Assembly (NCBI GenBank): GCA_902769875.1
Contig: CACXQV010000008.1
Location: 1 to 64,000, forward strand
From: an uncultured Bacteroidia bacterium
GTDB lineage: Bacteria > Bacteroidota > Bacteroidia > Bacteroidales > F082
Length of the DNA stretch: 64,000 nucleotides
Direction: 5' to 3'
Numbering within the stretch: the first letter of the stretch is position 1; each line of letters begins with the position of its first letter. This document shows, piece after piece, positions 1-8,430 of the stretch. A program made the position numbers and the translations under genes. A model generated the notes under the pieces. The model saw nothing but the letters and a program-made list of their open reading frames with translations, made no database searches and was not told where the DNA came from.

Positions 1-2678
1 TCGTCGTGGTCGTTGATGGTGAGGAAGAGCGTGACCTCGCTGTCGCAGCCGAAGTTGTTGACATAGTGGTGCGTGTAGGTGGTGCTTTCGCTGAAGGTCA
101 TGTCCACGTTGTAGACGTCGTTTTTCCAGCGGTAGGTGTCGCAGCTGGTGACTCTTTCTTCGATGTCGTAGCTGGGTCTCAGTTCAAGGTTGAGCACCAC
201 GGTGCTGTCGCACGAGCCCGAATACGATATGGTGTCGTAGTAAACACCTGATTCATAATAGGTGTGTCCGTTTGAGGCCCAAGTGTATTCTTCGGCGCAA
301 AGCGAAACGTTGTAGGTCTTTGAGTTGTACTCGGCTTCCTCGATGGTGAGGAAGACAACGCTGTCGCAGCCGTGTGTCGTTTCAAACACCAATATGTTGG
401 GAAATGGGCTGGGCGGGAAATAGATGTCGAGAGGGGCGAAGTAATAGCCGGGGCCGCCTTCGCATGTCGACTCGGTGAGGAATACTTCGTAAACGGGGTC
501 TTGCGTGAGGCTGAGGCGGATGACGCTGTCGCAGCCGTGTACCGATTCCAAGGTGTGGTAATAAATGCCGCTGCCATACAGGTTTTGGTCAAAGAAATGG
601 TAGGTCTCGCCTTGGCAGAAGCGGTCGCTGATGGCTGTCTCGTAGGTCTGCCAGTTGTCCAAGTGCAGATGGATGATGCTGTCGCAGCCAAACTGGGTTT
701 CAAGCGTGTGGCTATACTCGCCTGGGGTTTGCAGGTCTTGTCCAAAGAAGTTGTAGGAGCTGTTTTCACAGATGGTTTCAAAGATGTCGACTTCTTCGTT
801 GGGATGCACGGTGATGGTGACACTGACGTTCTGTCCCGTGATGCCATCGCTGACGGCACAAGTGTAGGTTGTGGTGCCGACAGGCGGTGTGGCAACCGGG
901 TTTTGCGAAGTCGGGTCGTCTAAGGTGTTGGCAGGTGTCCAGTTGAAGGTGTAGTTGCCCGTGCCCCCCGAAGGCTGTGCATGCAGCGCGGTGGATTGGC
1001 CTTCGCAAAGCTCGTTTTGGTCGGCCATGGCAAACGCGCTCATGTTGGAGCCTTCCATGTTCACCGTCACTTGTGCGGTGCTGTTGCATCCGCCTTGGGG
1101 GTTGGTGACGGTCACGGTGTAAGTCTGTGTGGCTTGCAGCGGAACGGTTTGCGTGGTTTGGCTGTTCGGGTTGACCACCATGTCGGCGGGCTCCCAATGG
1201 AAATTGAACGAACCTGTCGTGCCGGCATTGGCCGTCAGGGTGGAGGTGCCGCCATAGATGACCGTGCTGGGCTGTGCGGTGGCGGAAGCAACGGGAGCGG
1301 CATAAACGGGAACGGTGTTGGTCTTTTGGCTGGTGCAATGGCCGCCACAAGAAACGGTAAGGGTCACCGTGTAGTTGCCCGCTTGGGCATAAGTGTGGTT
1401 GACGGTTGGGCCTGTCCCGGTCTGCCCGTCGCCGAAGTTCCAGTTGTATGTTTGGATTTGTTGCCCGCTTGGGTTGGTCGTCGAGGTGCTGGTGAACTGG
1501 GTGGGCGTGCCTCGGCATACCGAGGTGTAGGTGAAGTTGGCCGTAGGTTGTGGAATGACGACCACTTCGGTAGTCGCGCTGTTGGTTTGGCTGCCCACCG
1601 TGATGGTGCAGGTGTAGATGCCTGCCATTTGCATCGTGCAGTTCGGGCGCGTGGGGTTTTGCTGGGTGGAGGTGAAGCCTCCGGGTCCCGTCCAGCTGTA
1701 GGTGGCGCCTGCTTGGCCATTCGCGCTCAGGTTGATGGTTTCGCCTACGCAATACGGCCCCGTGTTTTCGACCAACGGTGGCATGATGCCGCAGTCGGTG
1801 GTGCCGGTCCCGACGTTTTCGAAAATGATGTTGCACGCTTGGTTGCCATAGTTCGTCAGTAGAAGGATGTAGTATTTTCCCACCACGGCATTGTTGATGT
1901 GGCAAAACTCGTCGGCAGAGCCGCCTGCATAACTGCAGTCAACGATGTTGCTGCACGACAATTGGCTACAGGCAATCAGAGGGTCGTCGAAAGGCCCCCA
2001 GCAGTCGAAATCGATGTCGTATCTTGGACTGCTGTAGATTTTGATGTTCAGGTTGCCGGTGGTGGCTATTTTCAGGTAATAAAATGCCGGATTGGGGGCC
2101 GTGTAAAGGCAGTTTGTCGACTGTCCGGGCGTTCCTGTGCATTTGTAGGGCTCGGAGCAACTCGCGTTATACGTTGATCCGCATGGCGACCCCGAATTGA
2201 CGCCGGCAGGGAACGAGTAGGCGCCATTGTCGGTGCAGAACGGCAATGCCGTTTCGCAAGTGGCGTTTTCGGTGGCTATTTCCCTTATGAAATCCTCGTA
2301 GATGAACCGAAACAGCTCATCATCCAATTCTTGCCTCCACTGTATGAACAGCTCGCCTCGCAGGCTCTTGTCCAAATTGCTGAAATCGGGGAGCTCGTTG
2401 TAATAAAGGTTGTCGAAAAAGAAATCGAAATCCGAGAGCTCTTCCGAAGCGTCCGATGGGATGTAGACATCGACGGTGTTGGGCTTGACGGCGTTTCTGT
2501 AGCAGTAATAGCCTTTTTCGAGGACCGAATGCAGGAGAAACGTCCTTTCCTCTATCGTACCAATGTTTTGAAATCCGAACTCCGAAACCTTGATTTGGCT
2601 TCGTTCCTGCCCCCATTGCTTCATCGGCACGACAAGCAGCATGGCGACCACAATAATCGTCTTTGTGAACTGTTTCAT
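1..2678 (-). CDS. Large secreted PKD/Ig-like repeat protein, partial (C-terminus beyond left edge)
   Basis: The reading frame opens at the ATG at 2678 and stays open to base 1, giving at least 892 residues. Residues 1-22 form a signal peptide (MKQFTKTIIVVAMLLVVPMK). A Cys-rich N-terminal half is followed by Ig-like segments and a PKD domain near residues 370-440 (WNFGDG motif). From about residue 660 come at least five modules ending in GCDS plus a hydrophobic strand, a pattern common in Bacteroidota surface proteins. It is a paralogue of the gene at 2719-5577, which lies 40 bp upstream on the same strand, so the two probably share a transcript. That protein ends in a T9SS sorting domain, so this one is expected to as well, but its end is outside the window. 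No enzymatic domain is visible; adhesion or a surface-layer role is inference. Confidence 0.85.
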   Translation of the reverse strand, partial: MKQFTKTIIVVAMLLVVPMKQWGQERSQIKVSEFGFQNIGTIEERTFLLHSVLEKGYYCYRNAVKPNTVDVYIPSDASEELSDFDFFFDNLYYNELPDFSNLDKSLRGELFIQWRQELDDELFRFIYEDFIREIATENATCETALPFCTDNGAYSFPAGVNSGSPCGSTYNASCSEPYKCTGTPGQSTNCLYTAPNPAFYYLKIATTGNLNIKIYSSPRYDIDFDCWGPFDDPLIACSQLSCSNIVDCSYAGGSADEFCHINNAVVGKYYILLLTNYGNQACNIIFENVGTGTTDCGIMPPLVENTGPYCVGETINLSANGQAGATYSWTGPGGFTSTQQNPTRPNCTMQMAGIYTCTITVGSQTNSATTEVVVIPQPTANFTYTSVCRGTPTQFTSTSTTNPSGQQIQTYNWNFGDGQTGTGPTVNHTYAQAGNYTVTLTVSCGGHCTSQKTNTVPVYAAPVASATAQPSTVIYGGTSTLTANAGTTGSFNFHWEPADMVVNPNSQTTQTVPLQATQTYTVTVTNPQGGCNSTAQVTVNMEGSNMSAFAMADQNELCEGQSTALHAQPSGGTGNYTFNWTPANTLDDPTSQNPVATPPVGTTTYTCAVSDGITGQNVSVTITVHPNEEVDIFETICENSSYNFFGQDLQTPGEYSHTLETQFGCDSIIHLHLDNWQTYETAISDRFCQGETYHFFDQNLYGSGIYYHTLESVHGCDSVIRLSLTQDPVYEVFLTESTCEGGPGYYFAPLDIYFPPSPFPNILVFETTHGCDSVVFLTIEEAEYNSKTYNVSLCAEEYTWASNGHTYYESGVYYDTISYSGSCDSTVVLNLELRPSYDIEERVTSCDTYRWKNDVYNVDMTFSESTTYTHHYVNNFGCDSEVTLFLTINDHD

Positions 2679-2718
2679 GGTGAAAGCTGTTTTAATGTGT
2701 TGTTATTGTATTCCTTTT

Positions 2719-5577
2719 TTATTCGATGATGACCTTCTTGGCCAGCGTTCCTTCCTTGCCTGTGGCTACGAAGAAATAGATTCCGCTTGCCTTTGTCTTC
2801 ATTTGGTAGTCGTATGTGTTGGTTCCTTCGTCGTTGAAGGTCTCAAACTTGTCGATGAGTGTGCCTTTCATGTCGTAAACCTTCATTTCGAGTTTGCCGC
2901 TGAGGTGTTCGAAACCCAAGGTCATTTGTCCGTTGTTTGGGTTGGGTGTTACGGTGAAATTGGATTGGGTTTGGTTTTCGTCCACGCCGTAGAACGAGCA
3001 CACGAGCCAATATTTCTGCTCCACGCCTTCCTCGGCGCAGCGGTTGTAGGCCCTCGCCCTGAGCCAGACGGTGTCGTCCACATGGTTGAGCACATACACC
3101 TTGCATGACTTGCCACGATCGCCGAAAGGCTCAAGCACCCAGCTGGCGTCGGGGTTGCACGACCAAAGCACGGTGTCCCAATGGCAGTTCGGGTTTTCGT
3201 CCCACAGGTAGTAGTCGTAGGTGTTGATCTGGAACTCGGTCGATGTCACAACCCAGTGGGGAGCGGTGTCGTCGGGGTCTGCCGGATAGATGGGCGTCGG
3301 GGTGGGGGTGTATTCGAAGTCGACGGTCATCGTGACGATGCTGTCGCAGTCCGATTGGTTCTTGTATGTCCTTTGGTAAACGCCCGACTCGGTGTAAACC
3401 AATCCTTCGTGGTCGGTGGCGATGATTTCGTGGCCTTCGGGATCCCAGAAGTATTCGTTGCAGTTTTCGGCATCGCTTACGGTGAAGCCGTATTCGTCGT
3501 GGTCGTTGATGCCGAGGTGAAGCGTGATGAGGCTGTCGCAGCCGTACACGGTTTGCAGCATGTGATGATAAACGCCTTCGGAGTTCAGGATTTGTCCGAA
3601 GAAGTTGTAGGAGGTGCCTTCGCAAATGGTGCGTTGGATTTCGGTGGCCTCTTTGGGATGTACGGTGATGGTGACGCTCACGTCGGCATCGACGATGCCG
3701 TCGCTCACATGGCAAAAGTAGGTGGTGGTGCCCACTTCGGGCGAAGCCACGGGATTCTGTATGTTGGGGTTGCTCAGGGTGTTGGCGGGCGACCAGCTGT
3801 AGGTGTATTGCCCCGTGCCGGCTATGGGCAGGGCGTGCAGTGTGGTCGATCCGTCTTCGCAAATCTCGAATTGGTCGGCGGTGGCCGTGGCGGTCATGTC
3901 GGAACCGGCCATGATCACGGTGCCTTGCGTCGAGCTGGTGCAGCCGCCTTCGTTGTTGGTGACGGTCACGGTGAACACTTGGGTCTCAGTCAGCGGAACG
4001 GTCTGTGTGGTTTGGCTGTTGGGGCTGACCACCATGTTGGCGGGCTCCCAGTGGTAGCTGAACGAGCCTTCCACGCCCGGGTCGGCGGTGAGGGTGGCCA
4101 CGCCCGAATATTCCACACTGGCCGGGTCGGCGATGATGGTGGGCACCGGCATGGCATTGACGGTCACGGTGCGCGTCGTCAGGTCGGAGCAGAGCCCTGA
4201 GCCGTTGGCCACTGAGAGGGTCACTTGATAGCTTCCGGCTCCCGCGTAGGTGTGCGAAACGGTTGCTCCGGTGGCGGTTTCGCCGTCGCCGAAGTCCCAA
4301 ACATAGCTCTCGATGTCTTGTCCGGCGGGGTCGGTGGTGGAGGTGCTGGTGAATTGTGTGGTCTCGCCCTCGCAGGTCGGGGAGTAGCTGAAGTCGGCGA
4401 TGGGCATGGGATAAATCACCACGTCGGTCGTGCCTGTGGTGGTTTCGCCGTCGACGGCGGTGATGCAGGTGTAGGTGCCTGCCATCTCCAACGTGCAGTT
4501 GGGAATCACGGGGTTCTGCTGGTTCGACATGAATCCGTTGGGGCCGGTCCATGTGTAGGTCGCACCGGCTTGGGTGGTTATGGTCAGATTGATGGTTTGG
4601 CCTACGCAATAGGGCCCGTCGTTGTTGGCGATGCCGGGCAGGATGCCGCAGTCGGTGGTGCCGGGCCCCGAACCCTCGGTCTTGGTGAACGAAATCGTGC
4701 AAGGTTGCTGCGAGTAGTTGGTGATCATCAGGATGTAATACTCGCCGGTTTCAGGCATGTGATAGTTGATGGTGCCGTGGCTGGCGTCGTGGTAGTGCTG
4801 GTCGGCGGGATAGCCCATGAAGATGTCTTCCGAATAGGAAGCCGAATAGTTGCAGTCGATGATTTTGTTGGTGGTCAGTTGCAGCACGCAGGGCGCTACG
4901 GGGTCGTCGTAGGGGCCCCAAATGCAGAAGTCGATGTCCCTGTCGGTGTAGTTGTTGGGGTCGTGGCCTTCCATGTGGATGATGAACTGGCCGGGCGTGT
5001 TGATTCTCATGTGATACCACGACGGGTTGTAGGAAGAGCCGATGCAGCCGTCGTCGAAGGGGTCGCTTTCGAGTTGGTCGGCGGTTTGGCTGGTGTTGGC
5101 CGCGTCGAAGGTGATGACGTCGGAGGTGCAGAAGGGGTCGGAATCAACGCAATGGTTGTTCAGGGTGATGGCGCGGCTGATGGCGAGGTCCATCGTTATC
5201 GAGGTGAAGGCCGCAGGCGCAACGCTGGCTTTCCACATCGGGAAAAGGTCGTAAATCTCGTGTTTCGTGAGGAGCTGGAAATCGGCGAGGGCGTTGCCAT
5301 AGAACGCATCGAAAGCGTCGGTGAAGCCGACGCCGAAGCTGTCGTCGCTTGGGGTGACCACAAACAGCCCGTTTTCGTCCTCGGCAATGAGGCTGAAACG
5401 GTCGTCGAGGCTGAGATGGTAGAGCAGGTAAAGCCTGAAGTCGACGTTACCTATTTCGAAGAAGTTGAGCGTGATGCCGTCGTCGGCAAAAGGATGATAG
5501 GGTTGTTGGGCGATTTGCCTCAAGGGCAGCGCGGCAAACAGCAAGGCTGCCAGAATGGTTTTGAAGTATTTTCTCAT
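2719..5577 (-). CDS. T9SS-secreted PKD/Ig-like repeat protein
   Basis: 952 residues. The start at 5577 gives a signal peptide (MRKYFKTILAALLFAALPLR), and a Bacteroidota -7 box lies about 30 bp upstream. The open frame extends 35 codons further upstream, but that extension has no signal peptide and crosses the promoter. Features in order: an N-terminal region with Cys pairs, an Ig-like segment, a PKD domain around residues 390-465 (WDFGDG), another Ig-like region, and GCDS/CDSI modules from about 645. The last ~80 residues are a T9SS type A sorting domain (TVTPNPNNG start, KVYDMKG, GIYFF, KKVIIE end). The protein is therefore exported by Sec and then T9SS, and anchored or released at the surface. 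It is a tandem paralogue of the downstream gene at 1-2678. No enzymatic domain is recognisable. Confidence 0.9.
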   Translation of the reverse strand: MRKYFKTILAALLFAALPLRQIAQQPYHPFADDGITLNFFEIGNVDFRLYLLYHLSLDDRFSLIAEDENGLFVVTPSDDSFGVGFTDAFDAFYGNALADFQLLTKHEIYDLFPMWKASVAPAAFTSITMDLAISRAITLNNHCVDSDPFCTSDVITFDAANTSQTADQLESDPFDDGCIGSSYNPSWYHMRINTPGQFIIHMEGHDPNNYTDRDIDFCIWGPYDDPVAPCVLQLTTNKIIDCNYSASYSEDIFMGYPADQHYHDASHGTINYHMPETGEYYILMITNYSQQPCTISFTKTEGSGPGTTDCGILPGIANNDGPYCVGQTINLTITTQAGATYTWTGPNGFMSNQQNPVIPNCTLEMAGTYTCITAVDGETTTGTTDVVIYPMPIADFSYSPTCEGETTQFTSTSTTDPAGQDIESYVWDFGDGETATGATVSHTYAGAGSYQVTLSVANGSGLCSDLTTRTVTVNAMPVPTIIADPASVEYSGVATLTADPGVEGSFSYHWEPANMVVSPNSQTTQTVPLTETQVFTVTVTNNEGGCTSSTQGTVIMAGSDMTATATADQFEICEDGSTTLHALPIAGTGQYTYSWSPANTLSNPNIQNPVASPEVGTTTYFCHVSDGIVDADVSVTITVHPKEATEIQRTICEGTSYNFFGQILNSEGVYHHMLQTVYGCDSLITLHLGINDHDEYGFTVSDAENCNEYFWDPEGHEIIATDHEGLVYTESGVYQRTYKNQSDCDSIVTMTVDFEYTPTPTPIYPADPDDTAPHWVVTSTEFQINTYDYYLWDENPNCHWDTVLWSCNPDASWVLEPFGDRGKSCKVYVLNHVDDTVWLRARAYNRCAEEGVEQKYWLVCSFYGVDENQTQSNFTVTPNPNNGQMTLGFEHLSGKLEMKVYDMKGTLIDKFETFNDEGTNTYDYQMKTKASGIYFFVATGKEGTLAKKVIIE

Positions 5578-5608
5578 GTCACAAAATGATTTCTGAAATT
5601 TTAACCGC

Positions 5609-5616
5609 CAAAAGTA
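5609..5616 (-). promoter_or_regulatory. Bacteroidota -7 box (TACTTTTG on minus strand)
   Basis: CAAAAGTA on the plus strand matches TAnnTTTG and lies about 30 bp upstream of the ATG at 5577. It probably drives the two-gene PKD protein unit. Confidence 0.55.
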
Positions 5617-5722
5617 GTGTTTTTTTCTTGAAAACCAACAAAAAATGGCTTTTTTGTGGAAAAAAATCCACCCAAAAGCCAAATAATGCCATGAAACGAC
5701 ACGGATTGCACCGTTTTTCGCT

Positions 5723-7291
5723 TCATTCCTTCACCACCTTGTCCGTAAATGTGTCGCCGCCTTCCATCGTGACCTTCATCACATATTGCCCTGTGGCCAA
5801 GCCTTGCAAGTTGAGGCTTTCGAGATGGTCGTTTTGTGTGCGCACAAGGCGGCCTTGCAGGTCGTAGAGCTCGATTTGCTTGGGCTGCACGTCGGGCGAG
5901 TATTGCAGGTGGAGCGCATCGTGGGCCGGGTTGGGGTAGCAGGCGTAGGGGCGTACCTCCACCACGTCGTTTTCACCGACGCCCACCGTGCCGTCATGAT
6001 TGAGGAAAAAGTGTACCAAGCCAGGTTTGTTGTCACTTGTCCTAGTGCCATACCCTGACCAGACTATGCCTTTCTCGTTGCCTTTCTCGTCTTCATACAT
6101 ATTTAAAAAATAGAAAAGCGGACTCATATTGATGTCGCCTGTCTTGCAGAGGCGTTTCCATTCTACGTTCAGGTCGGTGTCCATCTTCACGATGGTGACA
6201 CTCTCTTCGGGGTCGGGATGCTCTTTATAGGCGAAATAGACCGTGCTGTCCGTCATCATCCAGAGTCCCATGCATTGCCCCCTGTTGTAATATCCCGTAT
6301 GGTCATTGAAGGCGACATAGTCTTTCAGTTGCATTGTGCGGGCGTCGTATTTGGCCACCGCAACGCCATATTCAGCCGTCATACCATTGAAATTGGTGTC
6401 GATATGGTAAGATGCGGCCACCAAGATGTCGTCGCCGCCAATGGGAATCACCTCCGTTTCGTAGTTGTGGAACACGAGATATTCACGCGCTTTGACCAAG
6501 GATAAGGAATCGAGCGTTTCTTCTCTCAGGATCTTGTTGAAAATCTTGGTGTTTTTGTGGAAGAGCGAGTCCATCACTATAACGCCGAGGTTGCCGTACA
6601 AATCCTCTGTGTCTATCTCTTCCCATTGGTAGTATTGCAACGGTGATTCCTTGAACACTCGAAACGGGCCATCATCCCATATCACGTTTTCAGACAACAG
6701 GGCCTGGTGTTTCAGTGTGCCGTCGAGGCCAAAACGGGCAATGTATACGTCTACGATTCCATCGGGTCGCTCCTTGTGATACTTCATAATCAGGTCGCCC
6801 CTGCAATCGAACAGTGTGGAGAAAAGGACATTCCAAATATAACCTTCGCATACGGGTGTTACAATATCCTCTTCAGGATTTGAGTGGAGGTCACTGTCAG
6901 TGAAATGGGAGATGCGCAAAAACGAGCTGTCGCAGTCCTCGTGATATTCGAAGTTGGCCCTAATGTTGCCCTCTCCACGAGGGTCGCGTCCCATAAGGAA
7001 GGTGCGTTGTGTCGTGTCTTCCATGAAAACAGAATCGGTAATAGTGAGAGTGGCTGGGGAGATTTTGCAGAACATGTTTCCAAACGGGGAGCCCATATAA
7101 GGGTCTCCATAATTCTCTAAAACGTATATGTATACGGCTAAATCCCCGTCGCGCTGTTGCATCACATTGTGGAGATTATAGAAATATTCTGTGCCTTGTT
7201 TATGAAACATAAACGAATACAAGTTGTTGTCCTGGGCTATGGCAGCCGATGTAATGAATGCTATGACGAACAGTAACAGATGCTTTTTCAT
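5723..7291 (-). CDS. T9SS-sorted secreted protein, copy A
   Basis: 522 residues. The start at 7291 gives signal peptide MKKHLLLFVIAFITSAAIAQ; 20 in-frame codons upstream lack any signal character. The central ~400 residues are rich in aromatic and acidic residues with repeated short beta-strand-like segments, which may be a beta-propeller-like fold (inference). The final ~76 residues are a T9SS type A sorting domain (CYPNPAHD, IELYDLQGRLV, GQYVMKV, KVVKE). This domain differs from that of the paralogue at 8431-9942 at only two positions, although the rest of the proteins have diverged strongly. It is the last gene of a minus-strand run beginning at 11416, 81 bp after its lipoprotein neighbour. 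Function unknown. Confidence 0.85.
   Translation of the reverse strand: MKKHLLLFVIAFITSAAIAQDNNLYSFMFHKQGTEYFYNLHNVMQQRDGDLAVYIYVLENYGDPYMGSPFGNMFCKISPATLTITDSVFMEDTTQRTFLMGRDPRGEGNIRANFEYHEDCDSSFLRISHFTDSDLHSNPEEDIVTPVCEGYIWNVLFSTLFDCRGDLIMKYHKERPDGIVDVYIARFGLDGTLKHQALLSENVIWDDGPFRVFKESPLQYYQWEEIDTEDLYGNLGVIVMDSLFHKNTKIFNKILREETLDSLSLVKAREYLVFHNYETEVIPIGGDDILVAASYHIDTNFNGMTAEYGVAVAKYDARTMQLKDYVAFNDHTGYYNRGQCMGLWMMTDSTVYFAYKEHPDPEESVTIVKMDTDLNVEWKRLCKTGDINMSPLFYFLNMYEDEKGNEKGIVWSGYGTRTSDNKPGLVHFFLNHDGTVGVGENDVVEVRPYACYPNPAHDALHLQYSPDVQPKQIELYDLQGRLVRTQNDHLESLNLQGLATGQYVMKVTMEGGDTFTDKVVKE
5725..5953 (-). repeat. Near-identical 229-bp repeat encoding a T9SS sorting domain (copy 1 of 2)
   Basis: By eye this matches 8433-8661 base for base except for about five substitutions. 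It covers the sorting domain of copy A from RPYACYPNPAH to the last codons. Confidence 0.9.
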
Positions 7292-7372
7292 GGTATGGGT
7301 GTTTTTGTTTGCTGCATAGTTATAAAAACAATCTATAGTTTTCTTAAACAAGTAGTCTTTTTATGGTGTTGC

Positions 7373-8398
7373 TTATTTGTCATAAGGTGAAGGAGGAGTT
7401 ATTGAGGTGATTTGGCCGTATTGTACGTGCAATTGATGATAGTTATACTTCGTGTTGTTAAGAATGGTAATTGCAGAATTAACCGTCCAAGAGACTGGAT
7501 GTTCGCGGACGTACAGATGATCGCTGATGTAGTCGTAGCCCAAACCAAGATATGAATCAAGGCAATAGCACATTTCCATAAGTCCAAGATTGTAACTCGT
7601 ATTGAAATTACCAAAACTCTTGGCAAAGACCCTTGAGTTGTTAAGATAATAATTCGGGGTACCATACTGATCGTAGGTGTTGGTATAATCAAAAGTGTGG
7701 TTTCGAGTAGGCACGAAAATTGTTACTGATTCATTTGAATGGTTTTCGAAAAGATTGAGAACTCGTTGCAATTCGCTTGCAGCAAGACTATTCCAAACAT
7801 AGACCGAATCTCCACTGAAATACTCGTCACAGTTATATTGGGCATCCCACTCATCATCGACATACCAAGTGTGATCTATCAAGTCCTTTGCAACAGAAGT
7901 GAACGATGTCATCAAGGCAATCTTTGCATTGCCATCATCGCCGACGGACACATTAATAAAATACAGGTTTTGGTCGCGATGTTTGAACTCATTCTTGAAT
8001 TGATGGATTTTGGTCCGCATTTGCTCATAAGCAGCTCCAAGGCCATTCAGCTGCATAGAACCATCCACAATTTCTACTATCATATCAATCGTGTCAAACA
8101 GGAAGTCATTGTGTTTTACGTTGATGTTACAGAAATCCATATTGGCCAAACAAGCAAGGTGCCAAGCCGCATCGTTGAGATTGAAGGATTCGTTATCCTT
8201 ACTTTCTTTTATTCTCTTTTTGAAGTCAGTAAAATAAGCTACCTTATCTTCAATCTGTCGGTAATCAAAAGCCAGTGTGTTGTCCTGGGCTTTTGGGTTT
8301 AAAGTGTTTCCGTTTTCCTTTTTGCAGGACACTACCATAACTGCTATGGCCACAATTGCCATAACCAAAGATGTAAAGTTAATTTTGTTGTTTTTCAT
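7373..8398 (-). CDS. Putative lipoprotein, copy A of a duplicated module
   Basis: 341 residues. The start at 8398 gives MKNNKINFTSLVMAIVAIAV followed by a lipobox (VVSC), so it is predicted to be lipidated and membrane anchored. A long in-frame extension to 8950 is an artefact that runs through the neighbouring T9SS gene. The mature part carries a conserved LNDAAWHLACLANMDF segment and a C-terminal MCYCLDSYLGLGYDYI motif, both shared with the lipoprotein at 9976-10989 (LEDAAWHLSSLANYDF and MCYCIDSYAGLGYQYM). No family is recognised. It lies 32 bp after the T9SS gene at 8431-9942 and 81 bp before that at 5723-7291. The repeated pairing suggests that the lipoprotein and the secreted protein work together (inference). 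Confidence 0.85.
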   Translation of the reverse strand: MKNNKINFTSLVMAIVAIAVMVVSCKKENGNTLNPKAQDNTLAFDYRQIEDKVAYFTDFKKRIKESKDNESFNLNDAAWHLACLANMDFCNINVKHNDFLFDTIDMIVEIVDGSMQLNGLGAAYEQMRTKIHQFKNEFKHRDQNLYFINVSVGDDGNAKIALMTSFTSVAKDLIDHTWYVDDEWDAQYNCDEYFSGDSVYVWNSLAASELQRVLNLFENHSNESVTIFVPTRNHTFDYTNTYDQYGTPNYYLNNSRVFAKSFGNFNTSYNLGLMEMCYCLDSYLGLGYDYISDHLYVREHPVSWTVNSAITILNNTKYNYHQLHVQYGQITSITPPSPYDK

Positions 8399-8430
8399 TG
8401 TTGTAAGTTTTGGAGGTTTTTTTATGGTGT

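Noticed and set aside
4225-5589. A 454-codon plus-strand open frame opposite the PKD protein gene (also 981-1862 and 3181-4200)
   Set aside because: Compositionally a mirror of the minus-strand genes, rich in Val/Gly/His with no domain, signal or promoter; GC-rich third positions keep the opposite strand open.
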